The position numbers and the translations under genes were made by a program. Under the pieces are notes generated by a model, which worked only from the letters and a program-made list of their open reading frames with translations, made no database searches and was not told the DNA's origin. A stretch of DNA of 5,722 bases from JBJSXF01 sp046086225 (GTDB lineage: Bacteria > Actinomycetota > Acidimicrobiia > IMCC26256 > PALSA-610): NCBI GenBank assembly GCA_046086225.1, contig JBJSXF010000128.1, positions 1 to 5,722 on the forward strand. The letters are read 5' to 3'. Of the stretch, positions 1 to 5,439 are shown piece after piece; position 1 is the stretch's first letter; each line of letters begins with the position of its first letter.

Positions 1-511
1 TGAGGCTCTCCTGCAGGCGTTGGGGTGGCGGCGGCTTGCCCGTCTTGTAGTCGGTGATGACGAGCTCGCCGTCGTCGTCGAGCTCGAGCCGGTCGATGAC
101 GCCGCGCATGCGCACGCCCGGTGCGACCTGGGCGTGCACGCGCAGCTCGAGCCCGATGGCCCGGATGGTGGCCGGGTCTTCGAGCTCGAAGTAGCGGTGG
201 AGGAGCGCTTCGGCGTCGGCGTGGAACCTGTCCCACTCGGCGTCGGTGAGCTCGAGGCCGGTGAGATCGGGATCGGACGCGAGCTCGGCCCGGGCCCGGC
301 TCAGGTCGTCGAGCGCGGCCTCGCGGGTGCGCTCGGCGGCCGGGCGCCACATGAGGTGCTGGAGGGCGAGGTGGACGAGGGTGCCCTTGCTCGCCGCGGG
401 CGACGGGGGCTCGGGGAGCCGCTCGATGTAGGAGAAGCGGAAGGCGAGCGGGCACTTGGTGAACGTGCCGAGCGAGGACGGTGACAGCGCCACGGGCACA
501 CGGTGGACCAT
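1..511 (-). CDS. RecB-family PD-(D/E)XK exonuclease, N-terminal part (3' end outside window)
   Basis: Translating the minus strand from ATG at 511 gives 170 residues that run off the left edge. The N-terminus has the typical RecB/Cas4-like opening (LSPSSLGTFTKCPLAFRF, residues 9-26) and a GTLVHLALQ helix with His47. The nuclease core follows: Glu122 in GLELRV, then GVIDRLEL with Asp140 and VITDYKTGK with Asp154 and Lys156, the D...DxK metal-binding set of the PD-(D/E)XK fold (PF12705-like). Such stand-alone actinobacterial proteins are usually about 250-300 residues, so roughly two thirds is visible; they are thought to act on DNA ends in repair, but the substrate of this one is unknown. The start is well fixed: an in-frame TAG lies three codons upstream (523-521). 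No Shine-Dalgarno sequence is visible; a TAGGTT box sits 6 bases before the ATG. It is divergent from the neighbouring LLM gene. Family assignment is secure from the motifs, specific role is not. Confidence 0.9.
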   Translation of the reverse strand, partial: MVHRVPVALSPSSLGTFTKCPLAFRFSYIERLPEPPSPAASKGTLVHLALQHLMWRPAAERTREAALDDLSRARAELASDPDLTGLELTDAEWDRFHADAEALLHRYFELEDPATIRAIGLELRVHAQVAPGVRMRGVIDRLELDDDGELVITDYKTGKPPPPQRLQESL

Positions 512-517
512 GGGGCG

Positions 518-523
518 AACCTA
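518..523 (-). promoter_or_regulatory. Predicted -10 box (TAGGTT) of the nuclease gene, leaderless type
   Basis: TAGGTT on the minus strand fits TANNNT and ends 6 bases before the ATG at 511, so transcription would begin at or next to the start codon. There is no convincing -35 box. The TAG of this box is also the in-frame stop that fixes the start. Confidence 0.5.
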
Positions 524-590
524 CCGCCCCGGTGCGACGCCGACCCGGCCGGCCCGTTCACTCCCCGGGCGGCGTCCGGAGGTCATGGGT

Positions 591-596
591 TAGGTT
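591..596 (+). promoter_or_regulatory. Predicted -10 box (TAGGTT) of the LLM gene, leaderless type
   Basis: TAGGTT is followed by 8 bases (CCCGCCCC) and then the GTG start at 605. The same hexamer and a similar C-rich spacer precede the divergent nuclease gene. No Shine-Dalgarno sequence is present in the spacer, so a leaderless or nearly leaderless transcript is inferred. Confidence 0.5.
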
Positions 597-604
597 CCCG
601 CCCC

Positions 605-1618
605 GTGAAGATCGACACCGGAATCATGGGCGCGAGCGTCGCCGAGGTCGGGGCCCGGGCCCGCGAACTCGAAGACCTCGGTTACGACGGACTCATCACC
701 GCCGAGACCGGCCACGACGGGTTCCTACCCCTCGTGCTGGCCGCGGCGCAGACCGAGCGCATCGAGCTGGGCACCGGCATCGCGGTGGCGTTCGCTCGCA
801 CGCCGATGGTGCTCGCCTACACGGCCAACGACCTGCAGGAGATGAGCAAGGGTCGCTTCATCCTGGGTCTCGGCTCGCAGATCAAGGCGCACATCGAGAA
901 GCGGTTCTCGATGCCGTGGTCGCACCCGGCAGCCCGGATGCGCGAGTACATCCAGGCCCTGCACGCGATCTGGGGCTCGTGGGCCGACGGCACGCCGCTG
1001 CGCTTCGAGGGTGAGTTCTACCGCCATACCCTCATGACGCCGTTCTTCTCGCCCGGCCCCAACCCCTACGGTCCGCCCAAGGTGCACCTCGCCGCGGTCG
1101 GCGAGCTGATGACCAAGGTCGCGGGCGAGGTCGCCGACGGCATCATCATCCACGGGTTCACGACCGAGCGGTACGTGAAGGAGGTGACGATGCCCGCCGT
1201 CGAGGCTGGCCTCGCCGCCGCCGGCCGCGACCGTTCGTCGTTCGAGGTGTCGGGTCCGCTCTTCGTGGTCACCGGCACCACCGAGGAGGAGATGGCGGCC
1301 GCGGCCCGGGGCGTGAAGCAGCAGATCGCGTTCTACGGCTCCACCCCCGCCTACCGCGGGGTGCTCGAGTTGCACGGCTGGGGTGACCTCCAGACCGAGC
1401 TCAACACGCTCTCCAAGCAGGGCAAGTGGGTCGAGATGGGCGAGCTCATCGACGACGAGATCCTCGGCACGTTCGCGGTGGTCGCCGAGCCCGAGGGGGT
1501 TGGCGAGGAGCTGAAGCGCCGCTACGGCGGGGTCGTCGATCGCTGCTCGTTCTACGCGCCCTACAAGACCGAACCCGACCGCTGGCGCCGCGTCATCGAG
1601 GACCTGAAAGCGGTCTGA
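605..1618 (+). CDS. LLM-class F420-dependent oxidoreductase (TIGR03617/MSMEG_2256-like)
   Basis: The product is 337 residues, a normal length for the luciferase-like TIM-barrel family. Recognisable family segments are the N-terminal strand MKIDTGIMG, the ELEDLGYDGLITAE helix-strand, RIELGTGIAVAFARTPM, the conserved GRFILGLGSQIKAHIEKRF loop, PPKVHLAAVG and VADGIIIHGF. From memory these match the actinobacterial subgroup named after MSMEG_2256, predicted to use coenzyme F420 for hydride transfer; the substrate is unknown. GTG 605 is chosen because the protein then starts on the first barrel strand and lies just behind a TAGGTT box. The frame is open to a GTG at 503, but that extension would overlap the divergent nuclease start and has no family-like sequence. 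It ends in TGA four bases before the convergent DsbA-like gene; no terminator hairpin is evident between them. F420 rather than FMN use is inferred from family membership. Confidence 0.88.
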   Translation: MKIDTGIMGASVAEVGARARELEDLGYDGLITAETGHDGFLPLVLAAAQTERIELGTGIAVAFARTPMVLAYTANDLQEMSKGRFILGLGSQIKAHIEKRFSMPWSHPAARMREYIQALHAIWGSWADGTPLRFEGEFYRHTLMTPFFSPGPNPYGPPKVHLAAVGELMTKVAGEVADGIIIHGFTTERYVKEVTMPAVEAGLAAAGRDRSSFEVSGPLFVVTGTTEEEMAAAARGVKQQIAFYGSTPAYRGVLELHGWGDLQTELNTLSKQGKWVEMGELIDDEILGTFAVVAEPEGVGEELKRRYGGVVDRCSFYAPYKTEPDRWRRVIEDLKAV

Positions 1619-1622
1619 TCGC

Positions 1623-2243
1623 TCAGCCGCCGAGGCGCTCGACGACTCGGCGGTACCGCTCGAGGGTGAGCGCGCCGGGGAGGATGTACTCGCCGTTCAC
1701 GAGCGCGGTGGGCACGGCGGCGATTCCGATCGCGAGCGCCGAGCGGTGTTCGGTGACGATCTCGGCTTCGAGTTCGGCCGCGTCGTCGGTGAGGCGTCGG
1801 TCGAGCTCCTCGGTATCGATCCCGAGGTCGGCGGCGACGTCGAGGATCACCTCGCGATCGCTGATCGTGCGGTTGTCGGCGAAGTAGGCCTGCATGAGCG
1901 CGAGGTGGAACCGGGTGAACGCCTCGGGTCCGGCCGCCGCGAGGACCGCTTTGCCCGCGACGAGGGGCGGGCGGGAGTGGCTCGGTGGGTCGTGCTCACC
2001 CGACCAGGTGCGGAAGGTGGCCGCGGGCTCGAGCTCGGCGATCTGCGCCCAGCGCTGCGTGTAGCGGGTGAAGGCCTCGATGGCTCGGAGCTCGGGCTCG
2101 GGGCGGAGCATGAACGCCCGCCACTCGACCACGAGCAGGTCACCGACCTCGTGTTGGAGCTCCTCGAGGCGCACGGCCGCGACTTGGCACCACGGTCAGA
2201 GGAAGTCGGACCACACCTCGAACCGCACCGGCGCGACGCTCAC
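1623..2243 (-). CDS. DsbA/FrnE-family thiol oxidoreductase, candidate selenoprotein (in-frame TGA = Sec16)
   Basis: Read through one TGA, the gene encodes 206 residues. The N-terminus is VRFEVWSDFL-[TGA]-PWCQVAAVRLEEL, exactly the thioredoxin-fold strand and active-site helix of the DsbA/FrnE/2-hydroxychromene-2-carboxylate isomerase family, with TGA at the first cysteine of CPWC. The rest supports the family: VVEWRAFMLRPEP (second strand), a helical insertion, and AAVPTALVNGEYILPGA with the cis-proline loop (Val177-Pro178-Thr179). Cys19 is the only other thiol. The start GTG 2243 overlaps the stop of the upstream LLM gene (GTGA) and has a GAGGGG Shine-Dalgarno sequence. The true terminator is also TGA (1625-1623). 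No signal peptide is visible, so a cytoplasmic redox role is inferred. If TGA were a stop, only a 15-residue peptide would be made from this start; a restart at GTG 2174 would lack the active site. A nonsense mutation or sequencing error is the alternative. Family certain, selenocysteine reading likely but unproven. Confidence 0.82.
2165..2194 (-). promoter_or_regulatory. Candidate bacterial SECIS hairpin just downstream of the TGA
   Basis: By hand pairing, CGUGGUGC (2194-2187) can pair with GCGCCUCG (2172-2165): two base pairs, a U-U mismatch, then five pairs including one U-G, closing a 14-base loop. It begins two bases after the UGA, the position expected for a bacterial SECIS element inside the coding region. 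A competing fold pairs CCGUGG (2195-2190) with UCGCGG (2182-2177) around a 7-base loop. GC-rich sequence gives such stems easily, so this is only a candidate; no energy calculation was made. Confidence 0.35.
2196..2198 (-). other. In-frame TGA at catalytic position: putative selenocysteine codon
   Basis: The minus-strand codons are GAC TTC CTC TGA CCG TGG TGC. The TGA replaces the first Cys codon of a CPWC redox motif in codon 16 of the DsbA-like gene, with good family similarity continuing in the same frame on both sides. Substitution of the attacking cysteine by selenocysteine in UxxC motifs is the standard pattern in bacterial thiol-redox selenoproteins. Confidence 0.75.
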
Positions 2244-3382
2244 GACTGCCCCTCGGTGGCGTGGTCGGCAATGGCTTTGGTGATGGCATCGGTTGCCCGG
2301 CGCACGAACTCGCCGCCGCTGCCCGTCACCCATTCGCACGAGGCGGCGGGGGCGTCGAGCTGGCCGGTGTAGCGGGGCATCACGTACCGGGCGAAGAGCT
2401 CGTAGCTCCTGCGCGTCGCGGCCGGGTCGGCCCACTCGTGGGCGAAGAGCAGGAACGTGCCGAACCCGCCCGATTCGGCGACGAGCTCGTCGATCTTGGC
2501 GATGGCGTCGTCGGGGGTGCCGATCACCGCGAAGCCGTCGGCATCGACGTTGGCGACGATCTCGGCTGCGGTGTCGCCCCGGGTGGGGCCGGCCGGGAGG
2601 ACGTGGGTGAAGTAGCGGGAGAACTCGACGATGCCGTGCTCCACGTCGCGTCGGGCCTGCTCGCGTGTCTCGGCGAGGTGCATCGGGCCGACGAGGCGCC
2701 AGCGGCTCCGGTCGGCCCGGCGCCCGTGCCGGGCCGCGGTGTCGTCCCACGTCTGCCAGTGCGAGCCGATCGCGTCGAAGCCCTGTCGGGTGGTTGCCGC
2801 GATCGACACGAGCCCGAGGTCGTGACGCCCGGCGGCCCGTGCCCCGGTGGGCGAGATCGACGCAGCGGCGACCACCTCGAACCCGCCCTCGGTGTAGGGA
2901 GCGAGCTGGAGGCGGGCGTCGCGCAGGGTGAACCAGTCGGTCTCGACGTTCACCGTCTCGCCCCGTAGGAGGGCCATCACCGCGTCGAGCGCCTCGTCCA
3001 TGCGCGGACGCTGGAGGTCGGCGGGGATGCCGAGCATGTGGGCGTCGGAGGTGAGCTGCCCGGGGCCGACTCCGAGCATCACCCGACCCCGCGTGAGGTG
3101 ATCGAGGAGCACGAAGCGGTCGGCGACGAGCAGCGGGTGGTGGTAGGGGAGGGAGGTGACCCCGCTGCCGAGGCGGATGTGGCGGGTCCGCTCGGCGGCC
3201 GTCGCGATGAACACCTCGGGGGCGGCGATGATCTCGTAGCCGCCGGAATGGTGCTCACCGATCCACGCCTCGTGGAACCCGAGCCGGTCGAGGTGCTCGA
3301 TCAGGTCGAGGTCGCGCTCAAGGGCGAGGGTGGGGTTCTGGCCCGTCGGGTGGAACGGCGCGAGGAAGATCCCGAAGCGCAC
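2240..3382 (-). CDS. LLM-class flavin-dependent monooxygenase, limonene 1,2-monooxygenase-like
   Basis: The 380-residue product has the luciferase-like TIM-barrel fold from its first residues (MRFGIFLAPFHPTGQNPTLA). Further family signatures are HLDRLGFHEAWIGEHHSGGYE, APEVFIATAAERT, RLGSGVTSLPYHHP, LLDHLTRGRVMLGVGPG and the SDAHMLGIP loop. These resemble, from memory, LimB-type limonene monooxygenases and alkanal-monooxygenase relatives, which use reduced FMN and oxygen; length agrees (about 380-390). Substrate cannot be read from sequence, so no symbol is given. Start GTG 3382 follows a TACACT box by 6 bases, so the mRNA is probably leaderless. Its TGA stop overlaps the GTG of the DsbA-like gene in GTGA, indicating an operon with translational coupling. 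The long C-terminal extension after EWADPAATRRSYELFARYV is also seen in the limonene-monooxygenase-like group. A role for the thiol-redox partner in maintaining or serving this enzyme is possible but speculative. Confidence 0.88.
   Translation of the reverse strand: MRFGIFLAPFHPTGQNPTLALERDLDLIEHLDRLGFHEAWIGEHHSGGYEIIAAPEVFIATAAERTRHIRLGSGVTSLPYHHPLLVADRFVLLDHLTRGRVMLGVGPGQLTSDAHMLGIPADLQRPRMDEALDAVMALLRGETVNVETDWFTLRDARLQLAPYTEGGFEVVAAASISPTGARAAGRHDLGLVSIAATTRQGFDAIGSHWQTWDDTAARHGRRADRSRWRLVGPMHLAETREQARRDVEHGIVEFSRYFTHVLPAGPTRGDTAAEIVANVDADGFAVIGTPDDAIAKIDELVAESGGFGTFLLFAHEWADPAATRRSYELFARYVMPRYTGQLDAPAASCEWVTGSGGEFVRRATDAITKAIADHATEGQS
2249..2254 (-). promoter_or_regulatory. Shine-Dalgarno sequence (GAGGGG) deciding the start of the DsbA-like gene
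   Basis: GAGGGG lies 5 bases before GTG 2243, inside the end of the upstream LLM gene. Together with the GTGA overlap it shows that translation begins upstream of the in-frame TGA. The downstream GTG at 2174, which would avoid the TGA, is preceded by CAAGTCGCGGCC and has no such sequence. Confidence 0.65.
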
Positions 3383-3388
3383 GGCGGG

Positions 3389-3394
3389 AGTGTA
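3389..3394 (-). promoter_or_regulatory. Predicted -10 box (TACACT) of the LLM-DsbA operon
   Basis: TACACT ends 6 bases before GTG 3382, with CCCGCC between; there is no Shine-Dalgarno sequence. The extended context CCCGTACACT recurs in front of the propeller gene (5440-5445). It lies in the 33-base gap after the dioxygenase-like gene, so the operon can be transcribed independently. Confidence 0.55.
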
Positions 3395-3415
3395 CGGGGC
3401 CGATTCGGCGGGGGC

Positions 3416-4120
3416 TCAGGCCCGCTCGGCCGCGATCCAGCGTTCGAGCGCCGGCCCGCTCTCGTAGCTCGTGATGAGGGCGTAGCGGGTGTGGGCCGCC
3501 GGGTGCACCACGACGTGCCAGAGGCGCTGGGTGTCGACCACGAACCGGGCGCCCCGGTGCAGCGGCACCCGCATCTCGGTGGCCGGGTCGGGCAGTCCGT
3601 CGGGACCGCTGTCCATGAGCAGCATGTAGCTGTCGGGACTGTGGGTGAGCTCGAGCCACGAACGCACCACCCACCCCTGGTCGTCGGGGTTGTAGCGGTT
3701 GTTGTCGTCGCGGTGGATGCTGCGGATCGCGGTGTCGCGGTCCTGCGGCTCGAGCCGGATCACCCGGGCCCGACCGAAGTTCGCGCCCGGCGCCTCGATG
3801 CAGGCCGTGAGGGCGGGGGCGAGCGCAGCGTTCGTGGTGAGGCGGGCATCCTTGTCGGGGTGCTGGTGCTCGGCGCTCCAGAAGCCCCGGCAGTCGAGCT
3901 CGCCGTCGGCGCTGGCGATCGGCGCGAAGTGGGTGTCACCGCCGCTCTTCCAGTCCATGTAGGTGAGCGAGCGGTACTCGGTTTCGGGTACGGGCTCGGC
4001 CCGGTCGGTGAGGGCCGCGAATCCCTTCGGGGCGAGCGCCTCGAGCCGCGGATGGGGCGTGGCGAGCGGAATCGCGCACGACCAGTGGTCCTGCGTCGGC
4101 CAGAACGAGGTGGCGGTCAC
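3416..4120 (-). CDS. Probable 2-oxoglutarate/Fe(II) dioxygenase, Asp/Asn beta-hydroxylase-like
   Basis: The product has 234 residues and no signal peptide or membrane segment. The C-terminal half looks like a double-stranded beta-helix oxygenase: ARVIRLEPQDRD, then SIHRDDNNRY with an HxD pair (His136, Asp138), then RGARFVVDTQRLWHVVVHP with His202 as likely distal iron ligand, and RYALITSYES with Arg212 ten residues later as the probable 2-oxoglutarate carboxylate anchor. This HxD...H...R order and spacing matches aspartyl/asparaginyl beta-hydroxylase-type cupins. The N-terminal 110 residues are not recognised, though FWPTQDHWSCAIPL and TYMDWKSGGDTHF are distinctive. Substrate unknown. GTG 4120 is chosen for its position 7 bases after a TAGCAT box. 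It ends 33 bases before the LLM gene, which has its own promoter. His206 could alternatively be the distal ligand. The fold assignment is by motif reading only. Confidence 0.68.
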   Translation of the reverse strand: MTATSFWPTQDHWSCAIPLATPHPRLEALAPKGFAALTDRAEPVPETEYRSLTYMDWKSGGDTHFAPIASADGELDCRGFWSAEHQHPDKDARLTTNAALAPALTACIEAPGANFGRARVIRLEPQDRDTAIRSIHRDDNNRYNPDDQGWVVRSWLELTHSPDSYMLLMDSGPDGLPDPATEMRVPLHRGARFVVDTQRLWHVVVHPAAHTRYALITSYESGPALERWIAAERA

Positions 4121-4127
4121 GCCTGCA

Positions 4128-4133
4128 ATGCTA
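4128..4133 (-). promoter_or_regulatory. Predicted -10 box (TAGCAT) of the dioxygenase-like gene
   Basis: TAGCAT fits TANNNT and lies 7 bases before GTG 4120. The spacer TGCAGGC contains a weak AGG only 2 bases from the start, too close for a normal Shine-Dalgarno, so leaderless initiation is the simpler reading. Confidence 0.45.
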
Positions 4134-4134
4134 C

Positions 4135-4152
4135 GACCGGGGCCGACCGGTC
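4135..4152 (-). terminator. Hairpin after the propeller gene (possible terminator without a T-run)
   Basis: GACCGG (4152-4147) pairs perfectly with CCGGTC (4140-4135) around a 6-base loop, giving a 6-bp GC-rich stem about 70 bases past the stop of the propeller gene. One arm is within the left copy of the 76-bp repeat. A smaller matching hairpin, GACC-GTTC-GGTC (5479-5468), lies at the same place after the dehydrogenase gene. No T-run follows, so termination is only suggested. Confidence 0.3.
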
Positions 4153-4223
4153 CGGTGCCGCGATCGCTACAGCGGGAGGTTGCCGGTCGCGGCCCGGGTC
4201 GAGCCGGTGTCGCGGAACGCGGC
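4148..4223 (-). repeat. 76-bp direct repeat, left copy (detached copy of the dehydrogenase 3' end)
   Basis: This stretch matches 5475-5550 at 72 of 76 positions without gaps; allowing a 4-base gap, similarity reaches 4144. On the minus strand it still encodes AAFRDTGSTRAATGNLPL followed by TAG, the exact C-terminus of the acyl-CoA dehydrogenase, but here it has no gene in front of it: it begins at the last base of the stop codon of the propeller gene. It therefore lies in untranslated sequence and is a relic or a by-product of recombination. Confidence 0.93.
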
Positions 4224-5416
4224 TACGTCAGGTGGATGACGAGCCGGAGCTCGTTGCCACCGGTATCGGTCGTCCGTCCGACGGTCCAGCAGTTGGTCGA
4301 GGTCACGCACCCGATGCCCGAGAGCCTGCTGGCGGTCGTGTTGACGGGGAGCGGGGTGCTGACGTTCGACCACGCCGTGCCGTTCCAACGCTGCACGAGC
4401 CGGCGCCACGAGCCGGAGACGAGAACGGTTCCGACGGCCCAGCAGCTCGTCGAGGCGAAGCAGGTGACGTCCGCCAGGACGCTCGATGACGTTCCCAGTG
4501 GGAGGGTCGTGTTGACGATCGACCACGCCGTGCCGTTCCAGCGGAGCATCGAGCGGCGGGGCCCCGAGTACAGGTTGTCGAGGCCGACGGCCCAGCAGTC
4601 CGCCGGGCCGGCGCAGGTGACTCCGGTCAGATACCCGCCGATGGCATCTCCGGGGAGCGGCGTGGTGGCGTTCGACCATGCGCTGCCGTTCCAACGCAGC
4701 ACGAGCGGGAGCTCGGTGAGGTTGGCGTTGACCAGCCGCTTGCCGACGGCCCAGCAGCTCGCCGTCGATGCGCACGCGACGCCGTAGAGCTCACTCGACG
4801 TGGTTCCGGTGGGGAGGGCGGGGGTGAGGACCGCCGACCAGACGGTGCCGTTCCAGCGCAGGACCATTCGTCGCGTGACCCCCGAGGCGGTTGCTCGCCC
4901 GACGGTCCAGCAGTTGTCGGTGGCGGTACAGACGACGCCGAAGAGCGCGCTGTCCGTGGTCCCGATCGGCAGGGGACTCGTCGCGGTCGCCCATGCGGTG
5001 CCGTTCCACCGCAGCAGCAACCGCCGCCACGTGCCCGAGATCTTCACCCTCCCGACGCTCCAGCAGCTCGCCGTAGACGCGCACGTAACGCCGTAGAGGC
5101 CGCTCTCGGTGGTGCCGACGGGGAGCGGAGGTGTGACGAGGGTCCACGCGGTGCCGTTCCACCGCACCAGGAACTGCCGCTCCACGCCCCCGGTGAGTGT
5201 CACGGAACCGACGCTCCAGCAGTCGTTGGCGGCGGCGCACGCAACGTCCCTGAGGATGCTCGACACGGTTCCGGTTGGTTGGGGTGTGGTCACGACCGAA
5301 CCGGTCGCCCCGACCGGCTGCATTCCCGAAACGGCGGCCACGATGATCGCAACGAGGGTCGTCGCGCTCGCCCTCCGGAGTCGCGTCGCACCCGTGCTTT
5401 GGAAGAGATGTCTCAC
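4223..5416 (-). CDS. Secreted seven-repeat, beta-propeller-like protein with paired cysteines
   Basis: The 397-residue product starts with a signal peptide: arginine-containing n-region, hydrophobic LVAIIVAAVSGM (residues 21-32) and likely cleavage after VGA (residue 37). The mature part consists of seven repeats of 51-53 residues, each with LxxVxCxxxxxCWxVG, a basic/hydrophobic strand, RWNGTAW and TPLPxGTTxS. Cysteine pairs are at 60/66, 112/118, 163/169, 215/221, 268/274, 319/325 and 370/376, suggesting one disulfide per repeat outside the cell. The last repeat stops after LRLVIHLT without RWNGTAW, while the mature N-terminus begins with VVTTPQPTGTVSS, the missing end of a repeat, as in the strand-swap closure of a seven-bladed propeller. 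Function unknown; binding or adhesion is a guess. GTG 5416 is supported by GAAGGGGG upstream. Its promoter and coding region lie between two copies of the dehydrogenase 3' end, so it may have been acquired. Confidence 0.87.
   Translation of the reverse strand: MRHLFQSTGATRLRRASATTLVAIIVAAVSGMQPVGATGSVVTTPQPTGTVSSILRDVACAAANDCWSVGSVTLTGGVERQFLVRWNGTAWTLVTPPLPVGTTESGLYGVTCASTASCWSVGRVKISGTWRRLLLRWNGTAWATATSPLPIGTTDSALFGVVCTATDNCWTVGRATASGVTRRMVLRWNGTVWSAVLTPALPTGTTSSELYGVACASTASCWAVGKRLVNANLTELPLVLRWNGSAWSNATTPLPGDAIGGYLTGVTCAGPADCWAVGLDNLYSGPRRSMLRWNGTAWSIVNTTLPLGTSSSVLADVTCFASTSCWAVGTVLVSGSWRRLVQRWNGTAWSNVSTPLPVNTTASRLSGIGCVTSTNCWTVGRTTDTGGNELRLVIHLT
4226..5293 (-). repeat. Seven tandem coding repeats of about 153-159 bp
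   Basis: The repeats are visible in DNA as well as protein. On the plus strand, versions of TGCCGTTCCAACGC (for RWNGTA) and of GACGGCCCAGCAGCTCG (for SCWAVG) recur about every 155 bases, for example near 4379, 4532, 4686, 4848, 4999 and 5153 for the first motif. Repeat lengths between cysteine pairs are 52, 51, 52, 53, 51 and 51 codons. Near-identity in short tracts within diverged repeats suggests growth by internal duplication. Confidence 0.85.
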
Positions 5417-5421
5417 GGCAG

Positions 5422-5429
5422 CCCCCTTC
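5422..5429 (-). promoter_or_regulatory. Shine-Dalgarno sequence (GAAGGGGG) of the propeller gene
   Basis: GAAGGGGG ends 5 bases before GTG 5416. It is the only clear Shine-Dalgarno sequence in front of a promoter-proximal gene in this window and supports this start, which also yields a complete signal peptide. Confidence 0.6.
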
Positions 5430-5439
5430 GCCGATGCGA

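Noticed and set aside
503..604. N-terminal extension of the plus-strand LLM protein from GTG 503
   Set aside because: It would overlap the divergent nuclease start, has no Shine-Dalgarno sequence and adds 34 residues before the first barrel strand; GTG 605 behind TAGGTT is better.
1623..2174. DsbA-like gene starting at GTG 2174, after the TGA
   Set aside because: No Shine-Dalgarno sequence, and the product would lack the first strand and the active site; the upstream start has both a Shine-Dalgarno sequence and the GTGA coupling.
2196..2243. The TGA as evidence of a pseudogene
   Set aside because: Not fully excluded, but there is no frameshift or second stop, the start signals are intact, and the TGA lies exactly at the redox cysteine; selenocysteine explains more.
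1746..2372. Plus-strand frame of 208 codons opposite the DsbA-like gene
   Set aside because: It is the antisense of a gene with clear DsbA-family motifs and has no recognisable feature of its own.
3038..4489. Plus-strand open frame of 483 codons across the LLM, dioxygenase-like and propeller genes
   Set aside because: It is antisense to three recognisable genes, has low-complexity Gly/Arg/Val-rich composition and no family features. Long antisense frames are common in GC-rich DNA.
4167..4775. Minus-strand frame of 202 codons ending in the dehydrogenase-like tail DTGSTRAATGNLPL
   Set aside because: It is an out-of-frame reading of the propeller repeats that runs by chance into the left 76-bp copy. 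Only the tail is meaningful, as a repeat, not as a protein.
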